Shown: one piece after another, positions 1 through 12,165 of the stretch
Numbering within the stretch: the first letter of the stretch is position 1
Layout of the letters: the number at the start of each line of letters is the position of its first letter
DNA from: Methyloversatilis discipulorum
GTDB lineage: Bacteria; Pseudomonadota; Gammaproteobacteria; Burkholderiales; Rhodocyclaceae
NCBI RefSeq assembly: GCF_000385375.1
Contig: NZ_ARVV01000001.1
Span: 558,001-622,000 of the forward strand
Reading direction: 5' to 3'
DNA length: 64,000 nt
Translations under genes and position numbers: made by a program
The notes under the pieces: generated by a model
The model's input: the letters and a program-made list of their open reading frames with translations, nothing else
Told to the model about the DNA's origin: nothing
The model's database searches: none

Positions 1-1298
1 CCTTCGGCATGGGCTGGTTCCTCGCCGGCGTGTCCTGGGTCAACGTCAGCCTGAGCCAGTTCGGCGGCATGCCCTTGCCGCTGTCGCTGCTGGCCACCGT
101 GCTGTTCTGCGCCTATCTTTCGCTGTTCCCCGCTGCCGTATGTGCCCTCATGCGCGCGCTGCGTCCGTCGGTGGCGCTGACGCCCTGGCTGTTCGCCGCG
201 CTGTGGGTGTCGTCGGAGTGGCTGCGCGGCACGCTGTTCACCGGCTTCCCCTGGCTGGCCAGCGGCTATGCGCACGCGACGCCGAGCCCGCTCGCCGGCT
301 ACGTGCCGCTGTTCGGCGTGCACGGCGCCGGCTTCGTTGCCGCGCTGATGTCCGGCCTGCTCGCGCTTTTCGTGCTGCGCCGCATCGCGCTGCGCCCGGT
401 GCTGCTGTCGCTGGCAGCGCTGCTGGTGGTCGGCGGCCTGCTCGGCAGCGTGCGCTGGACCGAAGCGACCGGCCGCGCGCTCACGGTGAGCCTGCTGCAG
501 GGGAATATCGAACAGAGCATGAAGTGGGTGCCCGAGCGGCTGCCCGATTCGATGCAGACCTATCTCGACCTCGCGCGCGCCTGGCCGGCCGATCTGGTGG
601 TTCTGCCGGAGACGGCCATCCCCTTGCCCTACGCCGAGATCGATCCGGCCTGGCTGGCCGCCGTGCGCGCTACCGGGCGCGATGTGCTGATGGGTGCGGT
701 CACGCTGGGCGAGGTCGATGGGCGCGCGCGCTATTTCAACAGCGCGGTGGCGCTCGGCCATGACGATGCGCGTTACAGCAAGTCGCACCTGGTGCCCTTC
801 GGCGAGTTCACGCCACCGCTGTTCGCGTGGACGCTGCAGCTGCTGTCCATTCCGATGTCCGACTTCGGTCGCGGCGCGAAGGTGCAGCCGCCGCTGGCGC
901 TGGCCGGCGAGAAGGTGGCGGTGAACATCTGCTATGAGGACGTGTTCGGCGAGGAGCTGATCGATGCCGCGCGCGACGCCACGCTGCTGGTCAATGTGTC
1001 GAACACCGCCTGGTTCGGGGATTCGTGGGCGCAGCCGCAGCACCTGCAGATTGCGCAGATCCGCGCGCTCGAACTCGGTCGGCCGATGCTGCGCGCGACC
1101 AACACCGGCATGACCGCGGCCATACAGCCGGACGGCCGCGTCGTCGCGGCGCTGCCGCCTTTCACTCGCGCGGCCCTGCGCGTCGAGCTGCAGGGCTACC
1201 AGGGCCTCACCCCTTTCATGCGCTGGGGCAATGTGCCGGTGCTGCTGCTGGCGCTTGCCGTCATCATCGTTGCCGCGGTGCAGCGCAAAAGAGGCTGA
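1..1298 (+). CDS. lnt: Apolipoprotein N-acyltransferase (5' end outside window)
   Basis: Inner-membrane enzyme that adds the third acyl chain to the N-terminal cysteine of lipoproteins. The frame is open back to the window edge, and the first visible residues (FGMGWFLAGVSWVNVS) match an internal stretch of Lnt, so roughly the first 80-100 residues are missing; the ATG at 9 is internal. Several hydrophobic helices occupy the first ~150 visible residues. A nitrilase-fold domain follows, with the catalytic Glu region VVLPETAIPLPY, a Lys in the YSKSHLVPFGEF segment, and the Cys in NICYEDVFGEE. A final membrane helix closes the protein. It sits just upstream of glyQ. The three lipobox proteins encoded in the RND and GlrKR clusters here would be substrates. 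Confidence 0.95.
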   Translation, partial: FGMGWFLAGVSWVNVSLSQFGGMPLPLSLLATVLFCAYLSLFPAAVCALMRALRPSVALTPWLFAALWVSSEWLRGTLFTGFPWLASGYAHATPSPLAGYVPLFGVHGAGFVAALMSGLLALFVLRRIALRPVLLSLAALLVVGGLLGSVRWTEATGRALTVSLLQGNIEQSMKWVPERLPDSMQTYLDLARAWPADLVVLPETAIPLPYAEIDPAWLAAVRATGRDVLMGAVTLGEVDGRARYFNSAVALGHDDARYSKSHLVPFGEFTPPLFAWTLQLLSIPMSDFGRGAKVQPPLALAGEKVAVNICYEDVFGEELIDAARDATLLVNVSNTAWFGDSWAQPQHLQIAQIRALELGRPMLRATNTGMTAAIQPDGRVVAALPPFTRAALRVELQGYQGLTPFMRWGNVPVLLLALAVIIVAAVQRKRG

Positions 1299-1303
1299 GC
1301 CGG

Positions 1304-1309
1304 TAAAAT
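1304..1309 (+). promoter_or_regulatory. Putative -10 box of the glyQS operon
   Basis: TAAAAT lies 27 bp before the glyQ ATG, just after the lnt stop. It is one of a family of TAGAAT-like boxes recurring upstream of genes in this window. No good -35 element was seen. Confidence 0.4.
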
Positions 1310-1336
1310 CCCGCCTTTCCCTCACGGTCTGGCTCC

Positions 1337-2287
<951 letters not shown>

Positions 2288-2361
2288 GTTGCGTCATTCT
2301 TGCCCCGTCCTGATCCGACAGAACTGTTTTGAGGCCGCTGCGGCGGCCCTCTGGAAGAGCT

Positions 2362-4467
2362 ATGCAAGCCACATTGCTGGTCGAACTGCTGACCGAAGAA
2401 TTGCCGCCCAAGGCGCTGTCGCGCCTGGGCGAGGTGTTTGCCGACGCGGTGTTCAAGGCGCTGGTCGAGCGCAAGCTGGTCGCTGCCGACGCGCGCATGG
2501 ACCGCTACGCCAGCCCGCGCCGTCTCGCGCTGACCGTGCAGGGCGTGACCGACCGCGCGCCCGATGCGGTGGTCGATGAAAAGCTGATGCCGGTCGCCGT
2601 CGCGCTTGATGCCGATGGCAAGCCGACACCGGCGCTGCTGAAGAAGCTGCAGTCCAAGAACATTCCGGCCGAGGCGCTGCCGCAGTTCACCCGTCGCATG
2701 GACGGCAAGAGCGAAACGCTGTTCTACGCGATGACGGTGCCGGGCGCCGCGCTTGACGAGGTGCTGGCCGGCATCGTGCTCGAAGCGCTGAAGAAGCTGC
2801 CGATTCCGAAGCTGATGCGCTGGGCCGACTGCGACTACCAGTTCGTGCGCCCGGTGCACGGTCTGGTGCTGCTGCACGGCGACCGCGTCGTGCCGGGCCA
2901 GGCCTTCGGCCACGCCTCGGGTCGCAGCACGCGCGGCCACCGCTTCATGGGCGAGGGCGAAGTGACACTGGCGAACGCCGACGAATACGCGCGTGCGCTG
3001 TACGAGCGCGGCGCGGTGATGGCGTCCTTCGAGGCACGCCGCGCGCTCATCGTGCAGCGGCTGGCGCACGTCTGCGCCGACATCGGCAACGGCGTGCACC
3101 ACGTCGATGACGCGGCGCTGATCGACGAAGTGACGGCGCTGGTCGAGAACCCGAATGTCTATGTCGCGCAGTTCGAACCGGACTTCCTCGCCGTGCCGCA
3201 GGAATGCCTCATCCTGACGATGAAGGCCAACCAGAAGTATTTCCCGCTGCTCGATGCCAGCGGCAAGTTGCTGAACCGCTTCCTGGTGGTGTCCAACATG
3301 CAGGTGGCCGATCCGCACAACATCGTGTCCGGCAACGAGCGCGTGGTTCGCGCCCGCCTGTCGGACGCGCGCTTCTTCTTCGAGCAGGACAAGAAGACGC
3401 CGTTGGCCGCGCGCATTCCGAAGATGGAGGCGGTGGTCTATCACAACCGCCTGGGCAGCCAGTTCGACCGCGTCATGCGCATCCAGCGTCTGGCCACCGA
3501 CATCGGCGGTCGCCTCGGCGCCGACGTGATGCAGGCGGCGCGCGCCGGCCTGCTGGCCAAGGCCGACCTGATGACCGACATGGTGGGCGAGTTCCCCGAG
3601 CTGCAGGGCGTGATGGGGCGTTACTACGCACAGCACGACGGCGAAGCCGAGGTCGTTGCGCAGGCGGTCGAGCAGCACTACCGCCCGCGCTTCGCCGGCG
3701 ACGCGCTGCCGGATGGCGCCGTCGCGTGTGCGGTGTCGCTGGCCGACAAGATCGACGCGCTGGCCGGCTTCTTCGGCATCGGGCAGATCCCGACCGGCGA
3801 CAAGGACCCGTTCGCGCTGCGCCGCGCCGCGCTCGGCGTGCTGCGTATCCTGATGGAAACGCCGCTGCCGCTCGATCTGGCCGAACTGATTGCCGCCGCG
3901 CGCGGCGGTTTCCGCGCGGGCCAGGTGGGCGAGGGCGACGCGGCGAACTTCGAGGCGCAACTGCTGGACTTCATGTTCGAGCGCCTGCGCAACTTGCTGC
4001 GCGAAGCCGGTCACGATGCGCGTGCGATCGACGCCGTGCTGGCGCTGCGACCGACGCGCGTCGACCTGGTGCCGGCCAAGCTGGCAGCCGTGGTTGCCTT
4101 CTCGGCGCTGCCGGAGGCGCAGTCGCTGGCCGCTGCCAACAAGCGCATCGTGAACATCCTGAAGAAGGCGGACGGCGTGGCGGTCGGTGTCGACGCGGCC
4201 CTGTTCGCCGAAGCCGCCGAGCGCGATCTGCACGCCGCGCTGACGGCGGTGCAGCCGGCGCTGCGTGCCGATCTCGACGCGGGCCGCTACGCCGAAGCAC
4301 TGACCGCACTGGCGCAGCTGCGCGCGCCGGTCGACCGCTTCTTCGACGACGTGATGGTCAATGCCGACGACCTCAAGGTGCGCGCCAACCGCCTCGCACT
4401 GCTGGGCGAACTGGCGGCAGCGATGAATGCAGTGGCCGACATTTCCCGCCTTGAGCTGAAGGACTGA
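2362..4467 (+). CDS. glyS: Glycyl-tRNA synthetase beta subunit
   Basis: Beta chain of glycyl-tRNA synthetase, which carries the tRNA-binding part; about 701 aa. I chose ATG 2362 ([19 protein letters not shown]) because a GGAAGAG stretch lies just upstream and the family begins with this motif; the frame also allows a start at 2329, which would add 11 unusual residues. The C-terminal anticodon-binding region includes the family motif [11 protein letters not shown]. The gap to gmhB is only 4 bp, so translation is probably coupled. Confidence 0.97.
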   Translation: MQATLLVELLTEELPPKALSRLGEVFADAVFKALVERKLVAADARMDRYASPRRLALTVQGVTDRAPDAVVDEKLMPVAVALDADGKPTPALLKKLQSKNIPAEALPQFTRRMDGKSETLFYAMTVPGAALDEVLAGIVLEALKKLPIPKLMRWADCDYQFVRPVHGLVLLHGDRVVPGQAFGHASGRSTRGHRFMGEGEVTLANADEYARALYERGAVMASFEARRALIVQRLAHVCADIGNGVHHVDDAALIDEVTALVENPNVYVAQFEPDFLAVPQECLILTMKANQKYFPLLDASGKLLNRFLVVSNMQVADPHNIVSGNERVVRARLSDARFFFEQDKKTPLAARIPKMEAVVYHNRLGSQFDRVMRIQRLATDIGGRLGADVMQAARAGLLAKADLMTDMVGEFPELQGVMGRYYAQHDGEAEVVAQAVEQHYRPRFAGDALPDGAVACAVSLADKIDALAGFFGIGQIPTGDKDPFALRRAALGVLRILMETPLPLDLAELIAAARGGFRAGQVGEGDAANFEAQLLDFMFERLRNLLREAGHDARAIDAVLALRPTRVDLVPAKLAAVVAFSALPEAQSLAAANKRIVNILKKADGVAVGVDAALFAEAAERDLHAALTAVQPALRADLDAGRYAEALTALAQLRAPVDRFFDDVMVNADDLKVRANRLALLGELAAAMNAVADISRLELKD

Positions 4468-4471
4468 GCGG

Positions 4472-5014
4472 GTGAAGCTCATCATTCTCGACCGTGACGG
4501 TGTCATCAACTACGACTCCGATCAATTCATCAAGTCGCCGCAGGAATGGCGACCGATCGAAGGGTCGATGGAGGCGATCGCGCTGCTGAACCAGTGGGGC
4601 TGGCGCGTGGTGGTGGCGACCAACCAGTCGGGTGTGGGCCGCGGTCTGTTCGACATGGATACGCTGGCCGCCATCCATGACAAGATGCACCGCACGGTGG
4701 CACAGGCCGGCGGCCGCATCGACGCCATCTTCTTCTGTCCGCACGCGGCCGATTCCAAGTGCGCCTGTCGCAAGCCGAAGCCAGGCATGCTGCTGGAGAT
4801 CGCCGAGCGCTTCAATGTTGACCTGAACGACGTGCCGGTGGTCGGCGACAGCCTGCGCGACCTGCAGTCGGCCGTCGCCGCCGGTGCGCAGCCGGTGCTG
4901 GTACGCACCGGCAAGGGCGGGAAGACCGAAGCCGATCCCGAGCTGCCGCCTGGCACGCCGGTTCATGACAACCTCGCCGCCTATGTGCGTGCACTCACGG
5001 TGAATACCGACTGA
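4472..5014 (+). CDS. gmhB: D-glycero-beta-D-manno-heptose 1,7-bisphosphate 7-phosphatase
   Basis: HAD-family phosphatase that removes the 7-phosphate from heptose bisphosphate in the ADP-heptose pathway for LPS core. It is 180 aa with a GTG start. The DxD catalytic pair D7/D9 is present (LDRDGVIN). The zinc-loop ligands C89, H91, C97 and C99 follow the C-x-H-x5-C-x-C spacing of GmhB. The acceptor motif VVGDSLRDL is intact. Its stop overlaps the plsC start in an ATGA junction. This placement between glyS and plsC is common in betaproteobacteria. Confidence 0.95.
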   Translation: MKLIILDRDGVINYDSDQFIKSPQEWRPIEGSMEAIALLNQWGWRVVVATNQSGVGRGLFDMDTLAAIHDKMHRTVAQAGGRIDAIFFCPHAADSKCACRKPKPGMLLEIAERFNVDLNDVPVVGDSLRDLQSAVAAGAQPVLVRTGKGGKTEADPELPPGTPVHDNLAAYVRALTVNTD

Positions 5015-5757
5015 TGCCCTTCGTCCGCTCGCTGCTGTTCTTCGTCTTCCTCTTCGTCATCACGCCGCCGTTTTCGCTGATCGCCATCCTGGCGCGGCCG
5101 CTGCCGCCCCATGTGCGCTACCGCCTGATCGGGTTGTGGACGCATCTGACGATGTTCGCGCTGCGCGTCATCGTCGGTCTGCGCCATCGCGTCATCGGCA
5201 GCGAGAACCTGCCCAAGGGCAAGGCAGTGGTGCTGTGCAAGCACCAGTCGGCGTGGGAAACGATGGCGCTGCAGGTATTCCTGCCGCCGGTCGCCTTCGT
5301 GTTCAAGCGCGAGCTGCTGCGCATACCCTTCTTCGGCTGGGGCCTCGGTTGCATGCCGATGATTGCGATCGACCGCGGCGCCGGCAAGGACGCTCTCAAA
5401 CAGGTCGAGGAGCAGGGCGCTCGCCTGCTCGACCTCGGTTTCTGGGTGACCGTTTTTCCCGAGGGCACGCGCATGCCACCCGGGCACACGAAGCGCTACA
5501 AGATAGGCGGTGCGCGGCTGGCCGAGGTGACCGGTGCGCCGGTGGTGCCGATCGCGCACAACGCCGGCGACTTCTGGAAGCGCAATGCCTTCCTCAAGCT
5601 GCCGGGCGAAATCACGGTGAGCATCGGACCGGCGATCGACACGCAGGGCTTGACGGCGGAACAGATCAACGGGCAGGCTCAAGCCTGGATCGAAAGTGAA
5701 ATGCGCAGACTGTTCCCGCATCACTATGGCTCAAACCCACAGCCCGCAGCAGCTTGA
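5014..5757 (+). CDS. plsC: 1-acyl-sn-glycerol-3-phosphate acyltransferase family protein
   Basis: Membrane acyltransferase that converts lysophosphatidate to phosphatidate in phospholipid synthesis. It is 247 aa with an N-terminal hydrophobic segment (residues 5-30). The catalytic box reads H77-x4-E82 (CKHQSAWETM) rather than the textbook HX4D; this Glu form is common in betaproteobacterial PlsC relatives. The substrate box FPEGTR is at 148-153. It overlaps gmhB by 4 bp, and its 3' end overlaps the next gene. A lysophospholipid or ornithine-lipid acyltransferase role cannot be excluded. Confidence 0.88.
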   Translation: MPFVRSLLFFVFLFVITPPFSLIAILARPLPPHVRYRLIGLWTHLTMFALRVIVGLRHRVIGSENLPKGKAVVLCKHQSAWETMALQVFLPPVAFVFKRELLRIPFFGWGLGCMPMIAIDRGAGKDALKQVEEQGARLLDLGFWVTVFPEGTRMPPGHTKRYKIGGARLAEVTGAPVVPIAHNAGDFWKRNAFLKLPGEITVSIGPAIDTQGLTAEQINGQAQAWIESEMRRLFPHHYGSNPQPAAA

Positions 5758-6502
5758 ATTGGCGCTCGATACGCCGGACAACGCGCCGCCGCAGCCGCGC
5801 GGTCGCCACATCGTGCTCGGTCAGCAGATCATCGAGTACGCACTGCGTCGCAGCCGCCGCAACTCGATCGGCTTTTCCATCGGTGAATCCGGCCTGCGCG
5901 TGACCGCGCCGCACTGGGTGACCCTGCCGCAGATCGAAGAAGCGCTGCGCGAAAAGCAACGCTGGATATTCACCAAGCTGGGCGAAGTGCGTGCCCGTCG
6001 TGCCCCGGTGCGCACCGACTGGCGCGACGGCGCCCGGCTGCCCTGGCTGGGTACGCACGTCATGCTGCGCCTCGGTGACACCTGCGCGCGACCGTTGATC
6101 GACAACGAGGTGCTGCGCCTGCCACTGCCGGCCGACGCCGACCACGACCGCGTGCGCGACGCGGTGTGCGGCTTCCTGCAGCAGGAGGCGCTGGCGCTGT
6201 TCACCCGCCGCGCGACCGAGCTCGGCGCGCGCATCGGTGTGGCGCCCGAACGGGTGGTGCTCAGTTCGGCCAATACGCTGTGGGGCTCGTGCACCGCACA
6301 GGGCGTGATCCGGCTGAACTGGCGACTGATACATTTCTCGCCGGCGCTGATCGATTACGTGATTGCGCACGAACTTGCTCACCTGAAGGAACTGAATCAC
6401 TCGCGCGCGTTCTGGGATACCGTGGCCGCCATCCTGCCCGGTTTCGAGGCGGCGCGGCGCGAGCTGCGCGCGCACCACCCGGGGCGCATCGTCGCCCCCT
6501 AG
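5726..6502 (+). CDS. YgjP-like M48-family zinc metallopeptidase (DUF45)
   Basis: Predicted cytoplasmic zinc peptidase of the YgjP/DUF45 group. The zinc-binding motif HELAHLKELNHS is near the C-terminus, preceded by the family segment LSSANTLWGSCTAQGVIRLNWRLI. The chosen ATG at 5726 overlaps the end of plsC by about 32 bp; a GTG at 5696 in the same frame would add 10 residues, and neither start has a clear ribosome-binding site. About 258 aa. The substrate is unknown. It is the last gene of the glyQ-led run before a hairpin-rich spacer. Confidence 0.88.
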   Translation: MAQTHSPQQLELALDTPDNAPPQPRGRHIVLGQQIIEYALRRSRRNSIGFSIGESGLRVTAPHWVTLPQIEEALREKQRWIFTKLGEVRARRAPVRTDWRDGARLPWLGTHVMLRLGDTCARPLIDNEVLRLPLPADADHDRVRDAVCGFLQQEALALFTRRATELGARIGVAPERVVLSSANTLWGSCTAQGVIRLNWRLIHFSPALIDYVIAHELAHLKELNHSRAFWDTVAAILPGFEAARRELRAHHPGRIVAP

Positions 6503-6660
6503 AATGAAACAGCCCCCTTACTCGCCAGGCACGTACAGGGTCGGCTTCGCACAGCCGACCCGTTTGGCAGGCGCGGCGCAATGCGCCGCACCCCTGCCTC
6601 ACCCCCCGCAAGGGGAAGGTCAGTTCCTTCGGAACGGCCGTGCTGAACTGAAATGAGGAC
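6500..6660 (+). repeat. Hairpin-rich intergenic element with TAGAAT box
   Basis: The spacer between the YgjP-like gene and gloA contains four short stem-loops in a row: 6538-6546 with 6553-6561 (9 bp), 6573-6579 with 6583-6589 (7 bp), CCCC/GGGG around GCAA at 6604-6615, and GTTCC/GGAAC at 6623-6635. A TAGAAT box overlaps the upstream stop codon (6500-6505). The first hairpin could act as a terminator, but it has no T-run. The mosaic looks like a palindromic intergenic repeat, although no second full copy occurs in this window. Confidence 0.5.
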
Positions 6661-6666
6661 TCACAC

Positions 6667-7065
6667 ATGCGCATCCTTCACACCATGCTGCGCGTCGGCA
6701 ATCTCGACCGCTCCATCGATTTCTACACCAGTGTCCTCGGCATGCGCGTGCTGCGCCGCAAGGACTATCCGGACGGCAAGTTCACGCTGGCCTTCGTCGG
6801 CTACCAGGACGAAGCCGACGGCGCGGTGCTCGAACTGACCCACAACTGGGATACCGACAAGTACGACCTCGGCAACGCCTACGGCCACATCGCGCTCGAG
6901 GTCGACGACGCCTACGCCGCCTGTGAGCAGGTGAAGGCGCGCGGCGGCAAGGTGGTGCGCGAGGCCGGCCCGATGAAGCACGGCTCGACCGTGATCGCCT
7001 TCGTCGAGGACCCGGACGGCTACAAGATCGAGTTCATCCAGCGCGGTTCGCAGTCCGCAGGCTGA
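6667..7065 (+). CDS. gloA: Lactoylglutathione lyase (glyoxalase I)
   Basis: Detoxifies methylglyoxal by isomerising its glutathione hemithioacetal to S-lactoylglutathione. It is 132 aa, close to the E. coli length. All four metal ligands fall at the canonical positions H5, E56, H74 and E122, so it should be an active metal-dependent (nickel-type) enzyme. An AATGAGGA stretch before the ATG can serve as ribosome-binding site. It is probably transcribed alone after the hairpin-rich spacer. Confidence 0.96.
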   Translation: MRILHTMLRVGNLDRSIDFYTSVLGMRVLRRKDYPDGKFTLAFVGYQDEADGAVLELTHNWDTDKYDLGNAYGHIALEVDDAYAACEQVKARGGKVVREAGPMKHGSTVIAFVEDPDGYKIEFIQRGSQSAG

Positions 7066-7073
7066 GCCTGCCA

Positions 7074-7136
7074 CCGGCAACGCACGTCCGTGAGATATTC
7101 ACGTGGCGTGCGTGCCCTGCAGGTTTAGGTTGCCGG
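7074..7136. promoter_or_regulatory. Nested imperfect palindrome between gloA and the PEP-CTERM gene
   Basis: An outer 8-bp inverted repeat (CCGGCAAC 7074-7081 and GTTGCCGG 7129-7136) encloses an inner one (7081-7086 with 7107-7112, extended with mismatches towards GATAT at 7093-7097). It may be the gloA terminator or an operator or leader structure for the PEP-CTERM gene. There is no T-run. Confidence 0.4.
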
Positions 7137-7164
7137 CTTCCAACATCGGAATCGGAGGTCGGAC

Positions 7165-7818
7165 ATGCGTTCCCACATCATCGCGCTGCTGCTGTCGCTC
7201 GGCGCGTCCCACGCGGCATTCGCTGCGCCGTCGAGTACCTTCGACTCCGGCAATGACGGCTGGACGGTATCCGACACCAATCCGCCCTTCGATTCCTTCG
7301 GCGGCTCCTTCACACCCGACTACGACGAGGAAGGCCAGTTCATCCGCTACACCGATCCGTCGGCGATGAGCTTCTTCTTCGAGGCGCCGGAATCCTTCCT
7401 CGGCGACCTGTCGGGCTACTACGGCGGTACGCTGCACTACAGCCAGACCTTGTCGGTGCAGACGCCGCAGTGGCGCGATGACCCGGACGTGGTGCTGGTG
7501 AACGGCGCGGGTCTCGTGCTGGTGTTCCAGCACGACTACCAGCCGGGCATCGACTGGACCGATTTTACGGTGACGCTGGCGGAGGGTAGCTGGCGCGTGG
7601 GCGGTCTTGGCGGCAGCTTCGCCACCGCCGCACAAATGCAGTCGGTGCTCGGCGACCTGCAGCGCCTGCGCATCCGTGGCGAGTACATCTCCGGGGTGGT
7701 GGAGACGACGGCGCTCGACAACGTCGCCATCACCGCCGTGCCCGAGCCTGCATCGTGGGCGCTGATGCTGTCCGGCGTGGCGCTGGTCGCCGCTGTGGCG
7801 CGGCGACGTTTCGGCTGA
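7165..7818 (+). CDS. PEP-CTERM sorting-domain exported protein
   Basis: 217-aa exported protein. It has a signal peptide (residues 1-22, ending AAFA) and a C-terminal sorting tail VPEPASWALMLSGVALVAAVARRR: PEP motif, one hydrophobic helix, then basic residues, as recognised by EpsH/exosortase systems. The central ~160 residues are acidic and aromatic and resemble extracellular beta-sandwich cargo of this class, with no enzyme motif seen. A GGAGG sequence precedes the ATG. No exosortase gene is in the window. The stop codon touches the stop of the convergent kinase gene with no spacer. Confidence 0.88.
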   Translation: MRSHIIALLLSLGASHAAFAAPSSTFDSGNDGWTVSDTNPPFDSFGGSFTPDYDEEGQFIRYTDPSAMSFFFEAPESFLGDLSGYYGGTLHYSQTLSVQTPQWRDDPDVVLVNGAGLVLVFQHDYQPGIDWTDFTVTLAEGSWRVGGLGGSFATAAQMQSVLGDLQRLRIRGEYISGVVETTALDNVAITAVPEPASWALMLSGVALVAAVARRRFG

Positions 7819-10920
<3,102 letters not shown>

Positions 10921-10923
10921 GGA

Positions 10924-11961
10924 TCAGTCTTCGTCCCGGAAGCGCGCACGAATGTTCTGCACTTCGTCCCAGCGCCCGAGCATGGCATCGACGCAGGCCG
11001 GATCGAAATGTCGCCCCCTGCCATCGGCAAGGAAGTCGCCCGCGCGTTCGACCGCCCACGCCTGCTTGTAGGGGCGCGACGAGGTCAGCGCGTCGAACAC
11101 ATCGGCCACCGCGACGATGCGCCCGACCAGCGGTATGGCATCACCGGCAAGGCCCTTCGGGTAGCCGCTGCCGTCGAATTTCTCGTGGTGACTGAGCGCA
11201 ATCGTCGCCGCCAACTGCATGTAGGGCGAGGCGGAGTCCTTCAGGATTTCGTGGCCGATGGTGGCGTGCTGCTTCATGATTTCGAACTCGTCCGGGTCGA
11301 GGCGGCCCGGCTTGAGCAGGATGTGATCCGGCGTGCCCAGCTTGCCGACGTCGTGCATCGGTGCAGCGATCAGCAGGGCCTCCTCCATGTCGGCGTCGAG
11401 ACCCATTTCGCGTGCGATCAGCGCCGAGAAGTGAGCCATGCGCAGGATGTGCGCGCCGGTTTCGGGGTCGCGGAATTCGGCGGCGCGCGCCAGCTTGTTC
11501 AGCGTTTCGCGCTCGCGTTCGAAAATTTCGGCGGTAGCACGGCGGACCTCTTCGGCCAGTACGCGGGCGTGGTTGGCCAGCACGACCTGGCTGCGCCTCA
11601 GCGACAGCATGTTGCGGACGCGCGAGGTGAACTCGACACGATCCACCGGCTTGGTCAGGAAATCGTTGGCGCCGGATTCCAGCGCGCGGTAGCGCACTTC
11701 GCGCTCGTGGTCGGCGGTGACCATCAGCAGCGGTGTCTGGGTGCGCGCCAGATTGGAGCGGAAGCGCCGGATGAATTCGATGCCATCCATGTCCGGCATC
11801 ATGTAGTCGACGATGACCAGATCCGGGTCCTCGCGCATGCAGTGTTCCAGCGCCTCGGACGGTGACAGGAAACAGGTCGATTCCACGTCCGGCAGCTTGC
11901 CCAGCAGCGCAGACATCAGAACCAGATTCACCTGCGCGTCATCCACGACCACTACATTCAT
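10924..11961 (-). CDS. Response regulator with HD-GYP c-di-GMP phosphodiesterase domain (RpfG-like)
   Basis: About 345 aa, with an N-terminal receiver (VVVVDDAQVNLVLMSALL; acceptor Asp in LVIVDYMMPDMDG; conserved Lys in FLTKPVD), a short coiled linker and an HD-GYP domain. The HD pair is in PMHDVGKLG and the GYP signature in SHHEKFDGSGYPKGL, so c-di-GMP hydrolysis on phosphorylation is the expected output. ATG 11961 was chosen because the protein then begins directly at the receiver; the frame opens further upstream, to 12027. It is co-directional with the hybrid kinase, 3 bp ahead of it, so they likely form a kinase-to-PDE pathway. Confidence 0.93.
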   Translation of the reverse strand: MNVVVVDDAQVNLVLMSALLGKLPDVESTCFLSPSEALEHCMREDPDLVIVDYMMPDMDGIEFIRRFRSNLARTQTPLLMVTADHEREVRYRALESGANDFLTKPVDRVEFTSRVRNMLSLRRSQVVLANHARVLAEEVRRATAEIFERERETLNKLARAAEFRDPETGAHILRMAHFSALIAREMGLDADMEEALLIAAPMHDVGKLGTPDHILLKPGRLDPDEFEIMKQHATIGHEILKDSASPYMQLAATIALSHHEKFDGSGYPKGLAGDAIPLVGRIVAVADVFDALTSSRPYKQAWAVERAGDFLADGRGRHFDPACVDAMLGRWDEVQNIRARFRDED

Positions 11962-12165
11962 CCAGGGCACCCCGTGTGCGTATCTTTTTCGATGTGCGGC
12001 GGTGCCCGATCGGCCCGCCCGATCCATCCTTTCCGCACGAAGGAATAACGGCGCCGCGCGCGGGCGACTTTAGATGGCCCGGATCGTGGCTGACAGAATG
12101 AAACAGATGCGCGCGAGAGCATCCGGCCGTGCGCAAGCCCGGTCGGCGCGCTAACCTACTGCCCG

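Noticed and set aside
7066..7164. Sigma-54 promoter before the PEP-CTERM gene
   Set aside because: TGG at 7104 and GC at 7119 are 14 bp apart, not the required 12; no other match.
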